Origin: Nematostella vectensis
Taxonomy: Eukaryota; Cnidaria; Anthozoa; Actiniaria; Edwardsiidae
Direction of reading: 5' to 3'
Assembly: GCF_932526225.1 (NCBI RefSeq)
Contig: NC_064038.1
Location: 6,351,822-6,413,821 of the forward strand
Length of the DNA: 62,000 bases
Shown here: positions 36,817 to 48,280 of the stretch, piece by piece
Layout: the number at the start of each line of letters is the position of its first letter
Numbering within the stretch: the stretch's first letter is position 1
Made by a program: the position numbers and the translations under genes
Notes under the pieces: generated by a model
What the model was told of the DNA's origin: nothing
Database searches by the model: none
The model's input: only the letters and a program-made list of their open reading frames with translations

Positions 36817-39800
36817 CTGTTAGCGAAAAAAGAAGGTTTTGCTGTGATTAGCTTGGTTAATTTTGTGTTCAATATCGATGGTTTAGATTTAGCTCCCTAA
36901 AAATGAATCACTCATTTTAAGATAGTATATATGAGCTTTAGATTACAATACCGAACACGTTCAGACAAACAAACAAGACCACCTTTAAATCAAATTTGAT
37001 TAAGCTAGAAGCTTGCTCAGGCGAGACAAAGCTTAAAATGTCAACATATAACAGTCCCTAATTTTGATCTTGATTATTCAAAATGAAATCAGACAAGTAC
37101 CCAGGATTTGTCGGAAGGAAAGGGGTTAGGGGGGAGAAGGGGTGCGCAGTCGTAGTTACGACAATATGTAGAAAGGAAAATTTTTCACGAAAGAAATTCC
37201 CCTGCCACATCCAATCCCCCCTCAAAGGTGCGCGCCCTGAGATCATTGTTCCCTAGGTACTTACGGGTTGTAAAGCAGAATGTCAGGTTTCCAGACATTG
37301 TTTGGTTCCACGTTAATTGACTTCACTCCACCAAAATCTTCTGGATTCCAGTTGAGCAAGTGATCTTTCCAATACAATCGAATCCATACGTTTGTAGTGA
37401 GAATCTGATTCTTTTCATCCTGTGCAAATATGAGTAGAAACTGATTAACCACTTCCATCTTCAATTGTTCTCATCTTCAACACACATGTCCACCTTATTT
37501 GACTTTCTTTTGCCCCAACTACACCACAACATCTTGCTTCTCCTAGATCACATTTGGTGGCTGATCTAAGATTGTCAAATTGTGGTCAATAGGCTTCACT
37601 TTATTCAGCTCTAATGAACCCACGAAACCACGCTTGGATCCGCCACTGTTTTGTTATTTACTTATTACACCTCATTTTTTTTTCTCGCGGTAGATTAATT
37701 AGCAGCCCAAAAAACGCTTCTCTACACTCCTGATTAAGCATCAGCCTCGACCACCCTAAAAAATAACACCGCCATCATCCTTTTTGCTCACTTCAGCCCT
37801 CCACCCTAGTCCTGCCTACGTTCTTCTACTTACAACGTCAATGATATGTTTGAGTATCAGTATTTACCACATCAATGATCCGTTTGAGTATCAATACTTA
37901 CACGTCAATGATCCTATTGATTATCAGTTTTTACCACGTCAATGATCTGTTTGAGCATCAGTACTTACCACGTCAATGATCTGTTTGAGTATCAGTACTT
38001 ACCACGTCAATAATCTGTTTGAGTATCAGTACTTACCACGTCAATGATCTGTTTGAGTATCAGTACTTACCACGTCAATGATCTGTTTGAGCATCAGTAC
38101 TTACCACGTCAATGATCTGTTTGAGTATCAGTACTTACCACGTCAATGATCTGTTTGAATATCAGTACTTACCACGTTAATGATCTGTTTAAGCATCAGT
38201 ACTTACCACGTCAATGACCTGTTTGAGCATCAGTACTTACCACGTCAATGATCTGTTTAAGCATCAGTACTTACCACGTTAATGACCTGTTTGAGCATCA
38301 GTACTTACCACGTCAATGATCTGTTTGAGCATCAGTACTTACCACGTCAATGATCTGTTTAAGCATCAGTACTTACCACGTTAATGATCTGTTTAAGCAT
38401 CAGTACTTACCACGTCAATGACCTGTTTGAGCATCAGTACTTACCACGTCAATGATCTGTTTGAGTATCAGTACTTACCACGTCAATGATCTGTTTGAGT
38501 ATCAGTACTTACCACGTCAATGATCTGTTTGAGTATCAGTACTTACCACGTCAATGATCTGTTTGAGTATCAGTACTTACCACGTCAATGATCTGTTTGA
38601 GTATCAGTACTTACCACGTCAATGATCTGTTTGAGCATCAGTACTTACCACGTCAATGATCTGTTTGACATCAGTACTTACCACGTCAATGATCTGTTTA
38701 AGCATCAGTACTTACCACGTCAATGATCTGTTTGAGTATCAGTACTTACCACGTCAATGATCTGTTTGAGCATCAGTACTTACCACGTCAATGATCTGTT
38801 TGACAGCAGTACTTACCACGTCAATGATCTGTTTAAGTATCAGTACTTACCACGTCAATGATCTGTTTGAGTATCAGTACTTACCACGTCAATGATCTGT
38901 TTAAGCATCAGTACTTACCACGTCAATGATCTGTTTGACTTTCAGTACTTACCACGTCAATGATCTGTTTGAGTATCAGTACTTACCACGTCAATGATCT
39001 GTTTGAGTATCAGTACTTACCACGTCAATGATCTGTTTGACAGCAGTACTTACCACGTCAATGATCTGTTTGACATCAGTACTTACCACGTCAATGATCT
39101 CTTTGACAGCAGTACTTACCACGTCAATGATCTGTTTGACAGCATTACTTACCACGTCAATGATCTGTTTGACAGCAGTACTTACCACGTCAATGATCTG
39201 TTTGACAGCAGTACTTACCACGTCAATGATCTGTTTGACAGCAGTACTTACCACGTCAATGATCTGTTTGAGTATCAGTACTTACCACGTCAATGATCTG
39301 TTTGAGCATCAGTACTTACCACGTCAATGATCTGTTTAAGCATCAGTACTTACCACGTCAATGATCTGTTTGACTTTCAGTACTTACCACGTCAATGATC
39401 TGTTTGAGTATCAGTACTTACCACGTCAATGATCTGTTTGAGCATCAGTACTTACCACGTCAATGATCTGTTTAAGCATCAGTACTTACCACGTCAATGA
39501 TCTGTTTGACAGCAGTACTTACCACGTCAATGATCTGTTTGAGCATCAGTACTTACCACGTCAATGATCTGTTTGACAGCAGTACTTACCACGTCAATGA
39601 TCTGTTTGACAGCAGTACTTACCACGTCAATGATCTGTTTGACAGCAGTACTTACCACGTCAATGATCTGTTTGAGTATCAGTACTTACCACGTCAATGA
39701 TCTGTTTGAGTATCAGTACTTACCACGTCAATGACTTGTTTGAGTATCAGTACTTACCACGTCAATGATCTGTTTGAGTATCAGTACTTACCACGTCAAT

Positions 39801-40147
39801 GATCTGTTTGAGTATCAGTACTTACCACGTCAATGATCTGTTTGAGTATCAGTACTTACCACGTCAATGATCTGTTTGAGTATCAGTATTTACCACGTCA
39901 ATGATCTGTTTGAGTATCAGTATTTACCACGTCAATGATCTGTTTGAGTATCAGTACTTACCGCGTCAATGATCTGTTTAAGCATAAGTACTTACCACGT
40001 CAATGATCTGTTTAAGCATAAGTCCCATCTTTACTACCACAGGATCTTTCACATGGAGCACGGGCCGCGCCTCTGGTGTGTAGTTTTTGAATAGATAGCG
40101 CAGTATCGCTGGTTCTGTGTTATTCGCCGGAACCAGTGCGGCATGAG
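35742..40147 (-). CDS. Nicotinic acetylcholine receptor-like Cys-loop channel subunit (alpha type), 5' end not found
   Basis: Three exons read leftward: 40147-39996, 37419-37265, 36816-35742, with matching phases; the last includes the stop. The ligand-binding domain shows TTNVWIRLYW, WKPDILLYN (loop A), a 13-residue Cys-loop (CKVDVRLFPFDVQYC), FGSW (loop B) and vicinal cysteines YNCCPEPYP (loop C), the mark of an alpha-type subunit. Four membrane segments follow. GER before TM2 fits a cation channel. A roughly 130-residue TM3-TM4 loop lacks obvious motifs. TM4 is WIFAAEVLDRFFMLLFSV. A signal-peptide exon upstream of 40147 was not identified. The agonist cannot be inferred; many cnidarian nAChR-like subunits are uncharacterised. 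A paralogous pseudogene lies at 52513-56892 on the same strand. Confidence 0.9.
37265..37419 (-). CDS. nAChR-like middle exon (ligand-binding domain)
   Basis: 155 nt, acceptor ttgcacag, donor gtaagt. It encodes DEKNQILTTNVWIRLYWKDH through WKPDILLYN. The paralogue's exon at 54134-54288 has exactly the same length. Confidence 0.92.
37826..40020 (-). repeat. 34-bp minisatellite made of the exon end plus its 5' splice site, about 64 copies
   Basis: On the minus strand each copy reads as coding sequence ...AAACAGATCATTGACGTG then the donor GTAAGTAC, and restarts. The rightmost copy is the real exon end (codons for LMLKQIIDV) and its donor. Most copies are 34 bp; a group at about 39040-39260 and 39490-39660 is 33 bp (ending acagcagta). 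Repeats become more divergent at the far left (37826-37930). Confidence 0.97.
39996..40147 (-). CDS. nAChR-like N-terminal ligand-binding exon
   Basis: 152 nt, acceptor ccctgcag, donor gtaagt. It encodes HAALVPANNTEPAILRYLF and KMGLMLKQIIDV, homologous to the family's LxxxLFxxY...PVxVxxGLxLxQIIDV. The donor assigned here is the most upstream of many; using a downstream copy would extend the exon. Confidence 0.88.
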
Positions 40148-42960
40148 CTGCAGGGAATATATGACTACATGATTATATAACTATATGACTTAATGAATAT
40201 TTTAATATATGTGTATATTAACATATGACTATATGTGACAATATGACTATATAAATATATGAATAAATAAGTACATGACTATATGGATATATGACCATAC
40301 TATAATTAAAACTGATTGATTTAAAACTGACTGATTGTTGCAATATCGTCAACTCTTTGAAGGTAGGTTTACACTTTTGTATTTTCTGGCAACAACCTTG
40401 AACTAAAAGCTAGACAACAAAATTCAGGGCCACATCCGAACGTATTTGCATTTTCATTGTATTTATTGCGTCGTTCTATAGAGATCAAGGTGTGAAGTCC
40501 CTTTGGCCCTGTATTCTTTAGTCGCTCCGAAATAAATTCCCCCCTCGTCCTAAGTTTAGGGAATTCTTTGGGATCCCCCGCAACATTTAGACTGAAGCTC
40601 ATGTGGCAGGATACGGTGTTTTACTTGTATTTGTGATCATTTTGCATATGTTATGAATTATCATGGAGGACATCACTATCCCCGAAGGATGTAATCCCCT
40701 CCGCACTTTCTAGAGATAAAAACAATGGTTATATCGTTACATAACAAATGGGACCACTTTAATTTATTTTTTATCATATTCTTTGTTAAGATTATATTTT
40801 ATAAAAGAAATATCGAGGTTATTTTGATAGTGTCACTGTTTGTAAAAAAATTGCATTCATTTACAATACGCTACACGTTAAAACATTATCGTGATAGATA
40901 CCATTATTTGTAAGCATTAAAAAAATGCTAAAAAGAGATATTTTCCATATCGTATTACAGGTTGCAAGGTCGTTTAAACTTTATTCATTAGACAATATCA
41001 CCATTTGCAAGAATAAAAAAAATGGTAGAAAGATATTTAATCCATATTGTATTACGTGTTTGCATCGTTATATAGATACAGTACCATCATTTGGAGACAT
41101 TAAAAAATGCTAAAAAAAGTATTTTAAATCCATATCGTATTACAGGTTGCGAGGTTATTTAAAGATTATTTGTTAGACATATAAATAAGGCTAAAAGAGG
41201 AATATTCAATGCAAATCGTATTGCAGGTTTGACTCAAACAAGTAATGATTACTGGAACTTGGGTTTCCAGGCAATCGTGTCCACAAGAAAATTGTTTTTT
41301 CTAGCGATTTATCCCTACTATCCCTGCCATTTATCACTTCCTAGGGATAAAATAAACAATACAATAAAAGCCCTGAATCACAGAAATTAAAAAATCGGAA
41401 AATCGGAAGTTTTCCCCTTCAAATTCCCCACTAAATATTTTTCATTTATCTTTTTATTAACACAGGCGAGTGTGTAAACGTGAGGGCAAAAAGATTGTCC
41501 TGCAAAATCAGTCTTAAAAAAATGAATAACTTAACGATCTTCACACCGAAGTTGCGAGATTAAAACCACCAGCATCTAAATTACTCAAACAGAAAAACAA
41601 CTATGATAAAAAGTTTGTCTTTTTCGAAACTATCTACATGGAATGTTCGAAACAAACTTAGATGAGCGTACCAGAAAGCAGGGATGCTTCTTTGCCGTTT
41701 TGTTTTACACTTAAAAGATTTTAAAAATTGGGTGTCAAAATTGATACCCATGAGAAGACTTAATTGAACCTAGTTCAAGTCTTTTTAACCATTGATTCAT
41801 TCATTCTTATTTTCTTTTACTTGGACTTACCTTGTAAACAAAATAGAATGACGCACCAGAGGCAAAAAGAAATCTTGAAAGAGACCACCATTTTGTACAT
41901 CAAATTACCACCAAATGCAACTACTTCAACTGATAAATTATTAAGTAGACCAGTGTGAAAATTTGCCGCTCATAATACACAACTCATTGTTCTCAGATCG
42001 ATGGGGTAAATTCATTGAAATATTAAAAAATGTTCAAAAATAGTGTTCCGATTTAAACAAGCACTTTTTTTTACCTTCCTGCTTTCGAAATTACTGCTTG
42101 TTTTGAGTTTCGGCATTTTATGTTTTTAAATTCAGTTCAAGCAATTAAAAGACGATTGTTTCTAGCGGCGGGAGGCTTTATCTACGTAATAAACTGGTTA
42201 TGGTGAGGTTCATACATAGGACAATTTCACAAATTTTAAGAGAATCAACACAAACATAAACTCAGAGACAAGGTACAGAAGCAAACTATTGATAACATTG
42301 GATACGCTCTATCTAAACATGGTAGTTTTGTTTTATCTGATTTTTTTTTCATCATCTCAAGCACTCATATATAATTCACGCATGAGAAGTTATCAAGTTT
42401 TTCTAAAAAGAAAATGTTTTTAAACTAATGATTTTTTATCATCTATTTTAGGAGACTCTAAGATAAGAGGGTTATTTCTTTTTTCGGGAGGCATGAATCC
42501 AATCCAAACGTTTTTCGGTGTGTCTTTCTATTCCGAAGATGTGACTGAAAGATATTCGAAATGTCAGACCGTTAGAGTGATAAAACTTTTGTTCGAGTGC
42601 GTGTGTTCAACCCCCAATAAGTACTGTAACCACAGCAGGGATAAGCACAAATAATAAGCAGTTTAATAATCGAAGACTTAAAAAGGTAAGCAGGACGCAC
42701 CGTAGACCGCGGAGATCCTGGTTCGTAATTCCCTGTTCCTAATTGGTCTCTAGCACACAACACCTATGAAATATTTATAGCCCAGGAGGAACACACTAAT
42801 TTTGAGAAGTGAGCGAGAATTTCACCGCGCCATTTGGGTCGCGGGCGCAAGAAGATATCGGTGAAGATGTCCTGCCTCGTTTTCGTGTTCGTTATGGGGA
42901 CGGTTAGGACTCGTGTGCTTTCGTCCATGTTTGTTTTGCTTCGCAGGATTGGAGGATTAT
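40148..42960. other. AT-rich stretch, no gene recognised; degenerate ~100-bp tandem repeat
   Basis: 40720-41230 holds 4-5 diverged copies of a unit of about 100 bp with aaaaatgctaaaa, catatcgtattacaggttg and gacaatatcacca. The remainder shows no coding signal I trust. The missing 5' exon of the receptor gene may lie here or further right. Confidence 0.5.
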
Positions 42961-43705
42961 ATTTTTCTTTTTGTTTTTAGGTAAGTATTCATCTGAAGTT
43001 TCAAATTATTGCATAAATTAGATTGGCCTTTGTTTTAGAGGTTTTTCCATGTTTCTATGAGTGTTTAGATTGATGTTTTCGGAGAACTTTACTGCATTCC
43101 AGCTCTGTAAATATCCTTCGGCCCTATCGAGAAGAGCTCGTACAATTAATGAAACGAGTCAGTGCACTCAACAATCAAATGAGCCGAGTCATTGTACTTG
43201 GTGGCCATTGGGCCAAATAACTAGTGAAATTCTGTGTGAACAAGAAGTGAACCCCAATATGTCCTACGTTATGAAAACGCATTTCTTGGATGTACTAAAC
43301 AATACAAATTATCAACAAGAATCAAACACTTATGCACAAAATAAGGAGAATCAGGACAATTTAGACCTTGACATCAGTTAATTGTGCAAAATTAAAAGTC
43401 AATTCTATAGAAAAACTATTAGAATATGTTCAAGAGACAATAAAAGGTGCTGTATCATAGGGACCGAGCACCATCAAGATCTCCAATAAAAAAATTCATG
43501 AAAATCCTCAGCAAACGAAAGCTAAGAAAGGCACTAAAGCATAAACTCAGAACAACCATACCATGTGTATTTTAGCAGACTCTTTCTAAAACCAAGAACC
43601 ACACAAAACATGAATAATTACCAGTTTATCTTCTCAAAACCAACAACGCCTTCCTTGAGAGGAGGCATGTTTTGTAATACTGGTGAATAATTACCATGGA
43701 ATACT

Positions 43706-43920
43706 TTAGTCAGGAAGTTAGCAATGATTGGTTTAACTCCTGTTGATGTAGGTGGCAGTGGGGCCTGCTTTTTTAAAGCATTTGCTGACCAGTTGTATAG
43801 AAAGCCAGAATTACATTATGAAGTGCGCATTATTGACTCACTTGAACTCACATCCAGACCTTTATATTGAAAGTCTGAGTAGTGATGCATGGCAGAACTA
43901 TATTCATGAAATGTCAAATC
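43706..43920 (+). pseudogene. OTU-domain coding segment, interrupted by a gypsy element
   Basis: Open frame LVRKLAMIGLTPVDVGGSG, then ACFFKAFADQLYRKPELHYE and YIESLSSDAWQNYIHEMS. This resembles the start of an OTU cysteine-protease domain (D-x-x-G-x-G-x-C-F-F-x-A), with the candidate catalytic Cys present and Ala where Asp or Asn is usual before it. The frame stops at 43920, where an LTR-like TGTTGG begins. The next part of the same domain resumes at 45498. An upstream frame at 43061-43381 (106 codons) is unrecognised and may or may not belong. Confidence 0.65.
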
Positions 43921-43945
43921 TGTTGGTTAGCGGTCAGTACACGAC

Positions 43946-44854
43946 TTGGTGTCGGAAGTGGGATATGTCGAACCCAAAGAGACCGGAGCTAGAGCAGGCC
44001 GTTCTAAGTGTTCTAAGTGTGCTGGCAATGATCATTTCGCCCGAGTCTGTTTAGAAGAACACAATCCCCAAGCGTCCGGTTCGAACCAGCGACAACAACA
44101 AGCAAGAGGAAGACCTCAGGCAAGGGGATATAACCAGCGCAGTCGGCGGGGCTATCCACGTGCCCGCGCCTCGCCTCGACCAAGGGATGTCCATTACACC
44201 GATATATGTGAAGAGCAGCAATATGGTTCAGCTCCCAACCCCGACTATGGCTTCGATATGTACGCACTGGAAGCACAAGTACACAACATAGATACAGACA
44301 GCCCCTCCAAAAGCCTGGGAAAGCGCTATTTCACAACTCTACCACTTTCAACGACAGTGTCGTCTTTCAAGCTGGTCAAGTTTCAGATCGACACAGCAGC
44401 TACCTGCAACACGATGTCTTACAACACACTGCAGTCAGTGCTACCAGACGCAGAAATCAAGCGGCCCCCATATCTCCTGTACCCCTATGGAAACTCCAAG
44501 CCACTCCAACCAGTTGGCCAAGTAGAACTGGTATGCGACAAGTCGGACAAGTACGAAACACTAGTCTTCCAAATCTTACCAGACTCCTGCATTGGCCTTA
44601 AGCCTGCACTACTCTCTGGGAGCGACAGTGAACTCCTCAGACTAATCAAGGTGCAAGCAGAGGAGATCTATTCCCTCTCCTCGTCAGTGGTCCACACTGC
44701 CACCAAGACCGAAGATCTCCCAGGGTTCCAAACGACACCTCCAAAAGTGGAAGAGGTCAGTCAGCACGGCATACGTCCACCTACAACAAGTACACGAAAT
44801 CACCACAAACCCGTGTCAGCCCATTCCCTCTCCTTCAGCGCCGATCAGTGTTAA
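43946..44854 (+). pseudogene. Gypsy gag-protease ORF (302 codons)
   Basis: It has a zinc knuckle CSKCAGNDHFARVC (C-x2-C-x4-H-x4-C), an Arg/Gln-rich linker, and a retroviral-type aspartic protease with FQIDTAATCNTMS (Asp-Thr-Ala in place of the usual Asp-Thr/Ser-Gly). It then shifts frame near 44850. The following frame (to about 45116) has LGPPVHFQLDESIQPVQMPV, the conserved lead into RT, ending at a TAG. 45117-45235 is the pol C-terminus (SGREVKTPQRLKDYL), so RT, RNase H and most of integrase are deleted. Confidence 0.75.
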
Positions 44855-45361
44855 AAGAGACCTCCGCCTCCAACCACCGGGTAATCTGAGAAAGGAAGAC
44901 ATACTTACTCAATACGCCGACAGCTTTGAAGGACTCGGATTATTGGGTCCCCCTGTACACTTCCAGTTAGACGAAAGCATACAGCCTGTTCAAATGCCGG
45001 TTCACAGAATACCAGTAGCCAAACGAGAAAAGGAGAAAGAAGCCCTGGACCGGTATGTCAAGGCCGATGTCCTCGCCAAGGTGACCGACCTAACAAGTTG
45101 GATGGGCTCGCGTTAGAAATACCTCTGCCTCAAGACACCCAGGGACAACCGAAAACGCTTAACCCGGCAAGACAGACAAGATCTGGGAGGGAAGTCAAAA
45201 CTCCACAGAGACTTAAAGATTATCTTCTCAAGTAGCTGATGTTTAGAACCACTCTTTAGGGACCATCATCATCATAGGAACACTGTAGAACGTTATGGTT
45301 AACCGTTAAGGCGTTGTTTGTTTTATTTTATTATAATTTAATTTTCGTTAAAAAGGGGAGA

Positions 45362-45497
45362 TGTTGGTCAGCGGTCTGCTGGTCAGCGGCAGACCGTTTG
45401 ACTGTACGATTGAAGTCCGCCATGTTGGATTGGGAATAAATGTACAGTCACTCATAGTTAGCTCATTGCTCGTCCTGTGTACACGACTAATCCAACA
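45362..45497 (+). repeat. 3' LTR of the gypsy element, 136 bp
   Basis: Begins TGTTGGTCAGCGGTCTGCTG and ends TAATCCAACA, with a preceding polypurine tract. It contains ggaataaatg, a possible poly(A) signal. Confidence 0.7.
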
Positions 45498-45569
45498 ACA
45501 TGGTTTGATAATATTATCGTTCAAGCTGTAGGTAACGCATTTAACTGTGTTATTCATATTGTGAAATAA
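45498..45569 (+). pseudogene. OTU-domain continuation after the gypsy insertion
   Basis: TWFDNIIVQAVGNAFNCVIH continues the OTU fold expected after the segment ending at 43920 (W.DNIxxQAxANAxNxxIxI). It stops after 23 codons at TAA. Downstream frames are degenerate. Confidence 0.65.
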
Positions 45570-46002
45570 TGTCATCAAGTTGAAGAATTATTTACAGCCG
45601 TGATGAAAGTGGATTCAAGAATGTGAACAGATAAATGCTGAAACATTGACTTAAATAGAAATCTTAGTGGATCAATTCTCTTACAAGCTATTTTGTACTA
45701 CTTGTTGCTTGAGTACCCTTATATAATCCGTCCCTAACAGAAGTTCATAGATTGCAAATTAATCAATCCCTCTCATCGCGAGAAGTTACTGAGGTAAACA
45801 TGAAATAATTTACTTGAGTGCAACAGCAAAGAGTGCGCGCTCTCGCGATGAATGAATCTTGGAGAGACGGAAAGTCAACTGCGATGATCGCGAAAGTTTA
45901 GTCCTTGACTGAACCTCCCAGCACTCACTTTCTATCAGAAAAACTAATTGTAAAATAATTTTTCTTTAAAGTCCTAAAATAACCCTTTGGTGAACATCCC
46001 AA

Positions 46003-46830
46003 AATATGCTTTTTGTTATATTTCGATGCAAAACAACAGGGAACCCGCGTCGTGAAAATCAAACCAGGTTCCGGTCTTAAATGTGCAGCTATCTGCCTGC
46101 CTAACTATCCGCCTGTCAGGGCCAGACAAATCTGCCCTCGCAGATGCCTTTTGGTCACAGGCGAGAGAGATAAAGCTATCTTGCCAACTGAATATAACAT
46201 CCAATATGTGCTTGACGGCGGCGCGCTACTCCACAGTATTCCATGGACTAACGGTATGACGTATGATGGAATTGTCGGCCTCTACGTGCAAGTCAAGCGA
46301 AAGTACGGCAAAGCAATTATCTTATTTAACGGTTATGAAGAAGGAACAACAACGAAAGACAGCACTCATCAGAGGTCAACAGCTTGAGAACTTACCGCTA
46401 AATTCACTCCTTGTGTGCTTTTGAAGTCCAAGAAGGGAGCCTTTCTTGCAAACCTTGTAAACAATCAAGGATTCATCAACCTACTAGGTGAAAGATTGAA
46501 GGAAGCCAAGTGCACGACGTGCTTCGGGAGATGCAGATCTTCTAATTGTACAGACAGCATTGAAGTTGGCAATGTCAAGTTTGACCGTGCTGGTTGGTGG
46601 CGCATGAAGTTAATTTTGCAGCAGAGCCAGAGCAGAGGTCGACGAAGCCAGAGCGGATATGGAACATGAAGAAGACGGTTTCAGCGCGAGGCCCCCGCAT
46701 ATGCAAGCACATCCTATCCCTACACGCCATTTTAGGATGTGACACGAAATCAAGGGTACAGGGAAAGGCATGGCATTGTAAAAGGTAACGAATCCATCTT
46801 TTGCCTAGCAAGCCGAATCCTTTCTTAATC
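46003..46830 (+). pseudogene. Decayed XPG-nuclease transposon ORF of another family
   Basis: Frames in several phases spell an XPG-like order: YVLDGGALLHSIPW (N-terminal strand), GKAIILFNGYEEGTTTKDS with a basic end, LANLVNNQGFINLLGERLKE, and later CKHILSLHAILGCDTKSR. This parallels the nuclease in the 5267-11231 element but is a distant relative. Frameshifts near 46390 and 46560 and the lack of flanking domains mark a relic. Confidence 0.6.
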
Positions 46831-46960
46831 GCAACACAGATGAACCATTTACGTCTAAATGACGCAAGAGTAGCGCAGAAAACAAGCCTGACCCAGGCAA
46901 AAACGAGGAGAATTCAAGACCTCGACAAACTCACCCCTTCACCTTTGACGGGAAAAGCAC

Positions 46961-47500
46961 ATGCTCGACACGAGCAGGCAAAAAGACTCTGATTCAGAGG
47001 ACGCTTTTCTGACCGAAATCGCGTCAGAACTGGTAAACGAGGACGATAAAGCTCTTGCCATTTCGGGGGAATTGGCCAAAATAATGAATGACCGATGGCC
47101 AAATAATCTCTCGGACGAGAAACAAGAGAGAAAACGGGAAAGTGCTGGCGCCCGTCCAAGTGTGAGTCACTCACAACACGGAGAGTTAAGCCTAGAAATT
47201 TGGGAAAAAACTAGACCACCCTGTCAAACAACACCTACGGTCAATGGACTTCAGAAACGCATTTCTTGTGTTGGCATGGCATTGTGTAATTCGACCGAAA
47301 CGTTAATCGAGCTAAAAAAAAAACTCCAACCTAATGTGATAGGAGTACCGGTCAAAATGAATTCTGATGCGGCCGCCATTTTATGCCATGTTAATAGGGA
47401 GTTGTCTCTCCTAAGACGACATGGAATCCAACCTCAGCTAGAATGTGAAAGCCTTTGTGCTCCCACTGTTCCAATTACAAAGCTCCTGTTTGGAGATTAG
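46961..47500 (+). CDS. Gag-like ORF of unknown transposon family (179 codons)
   Basis: Open from ATG to TAG. The acidic N-terminus is DSEDAFLTEIASELVNEDD. It continues with LAKIMNDRWPNNLSDEKQE, LQKRISCVGMALCNSTETL, a long helix-prone region and an end VPITKLLFGD. It has no zinc knuckle, protease or enzyme motif. From memory, similar ORFs are frequent in cnidarian repeats, perhaps the first ORF of a DIRS-like element; that link is inference. It may be missing its C-terminus. Confidence 0.4.
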   Translation: MLDTSRQKDSDSEDAFLTEIASELVNEDDKALAISGELAKIMNDRWPNNLSDEKQERKRESAGARPSVSHSQHGELSLEIWEKTRPPCQTTPTVNGLQKRISCVGMALCNSTETLIELKKKLQPNVIGVPVKMNSDAAAILCHVNRELSLLRRHGIQPQLECESLCAPTVPITKLLFGD

Positions 47501-47589
47501 AGTAAAAAGTCGATCGGAACTCCAACGTTGAGCAACAAGTTTAGAAATAACAACTAAAATCGAGGTGGAAAGCAGCCCTCTTTTATCGA

Positions 47590-48280
47590 GACAAAATCAA
47601 CAGAATCACGGGAAGAAACAGTGAACTCCTCCATTGGAATCAATTCCCTCACAACATTACAGGTAAATAAACACGTAATATTTTAGAGTGCAATATTTTG
47701 AAGTAGCATTTTTTTGAAAGAGTTTACATAAAAAAATGAATATTTTTGCCAACTCGAAAAAAAGTGGTAAAAAACGAAAGTTTTAAAATCAACAGAAACA
47801 GAATCACTTGAAGAAACATTGAACTTCTCCATTGGAATCAATTCCCTCAAGACATTACAGGTATATAAACACGAAATATTTTAGTAGGCAATATTCTAAA
47901 GTAGCATATTTTGAAAGTTTTTACATGAAAATTGAATACTTTTGCCAACTCGGAGAATAGTGGTAAAAACGAAATTTTACCACTAAAAACAGCAAATGGC
48001 AAGAATATGTTGTTAAATTGTTTAATATTTTGTGACAAGGGTAATCACAAATACGTCTCACAACGGTACGCTATATTTAGAATACAGAAGGGGTTGGAAG
48101 TTTCTAGCCACCTAGCTGATTGTCATGGCTTAGGTCTTTTTTTGCCAAGGAAAAGTGGTCAGAAATGTCTATCCAACCCAGCTGATTGTCATGGCTTTTA
48201 GGTCTTTTTGTTGCTAAGAAAAAGTGGTCAGAATGTTTTTGCCAATTGCTCGCTGGTTATGGCTATGACTACTTCTTTTG
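47590..48280. repeat. Tandem duplications in AT-rich DNA
   Basis: 47600-47795 is duplicated at 47796-47985 (ccattggaatcaattccctc, acattacaggta, agtggtaaaa). A 75-bp unit follows at about 48090-48280 (gctgattgtcatggctt, gaaaaagtggtcag), three diverged copies. No gene. Confidence 0.8.

Larger units (their letters stand above)
43921..45497 (+). mobile_element. Internally deleted Ty3/gypsy element inserted in the OTU segment
   Basis: Left: a short LTR remnant (TGTTGGTTAGCGGTC, then tacacgact) and a primer-site-like tggtgtcggaagtggga. Centre: gag zinc knuckle and protease, then the start of RT, fused to the pol C-terminus. Right: purine tract aaaaggggaga and LTR 45362-45497, TGTTGG...CCAACA. The 5' LTR has lost most of its interior. 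Clear target duplications are not visible. Confidence 0.75.

Noticed and set aside
38991-39254. Minus-strand ORF with repeated VKQIIDVVSTA
   Set aside because: It is the in-frame 33-bp part of the splice-donor array. It would only be translated if a distal donor were used, which is noted as a finding rather than a gene.
37826-40020. Regular direct repeats suggesting a CRISPR array
   Set aside because: Repeats are contiguous with no unique spacers, the DNA is eukaryotic, and the unit is explained by the exon end plus donor.
40369-40602. Minus-strand 77-codon frame as the missing 5' exon of the receptor
   Set aside because: No signal-peptide character and no donor that joins the exon at 40147 in phase.
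42840-43000. Possible first coding exon on the plus strand (ATG near 42868, gtaagt near 42981)
   Set aside because: The frame ends at TAG exactly at the putative donor and no downstream exon with matching phase was found.
45770-45870. tcatcgcgaga and tctcgcgatga as ends of a tiny element
   Set aside because: The inverted match is only about 11 bp, with no target duplication or second copy in the window.
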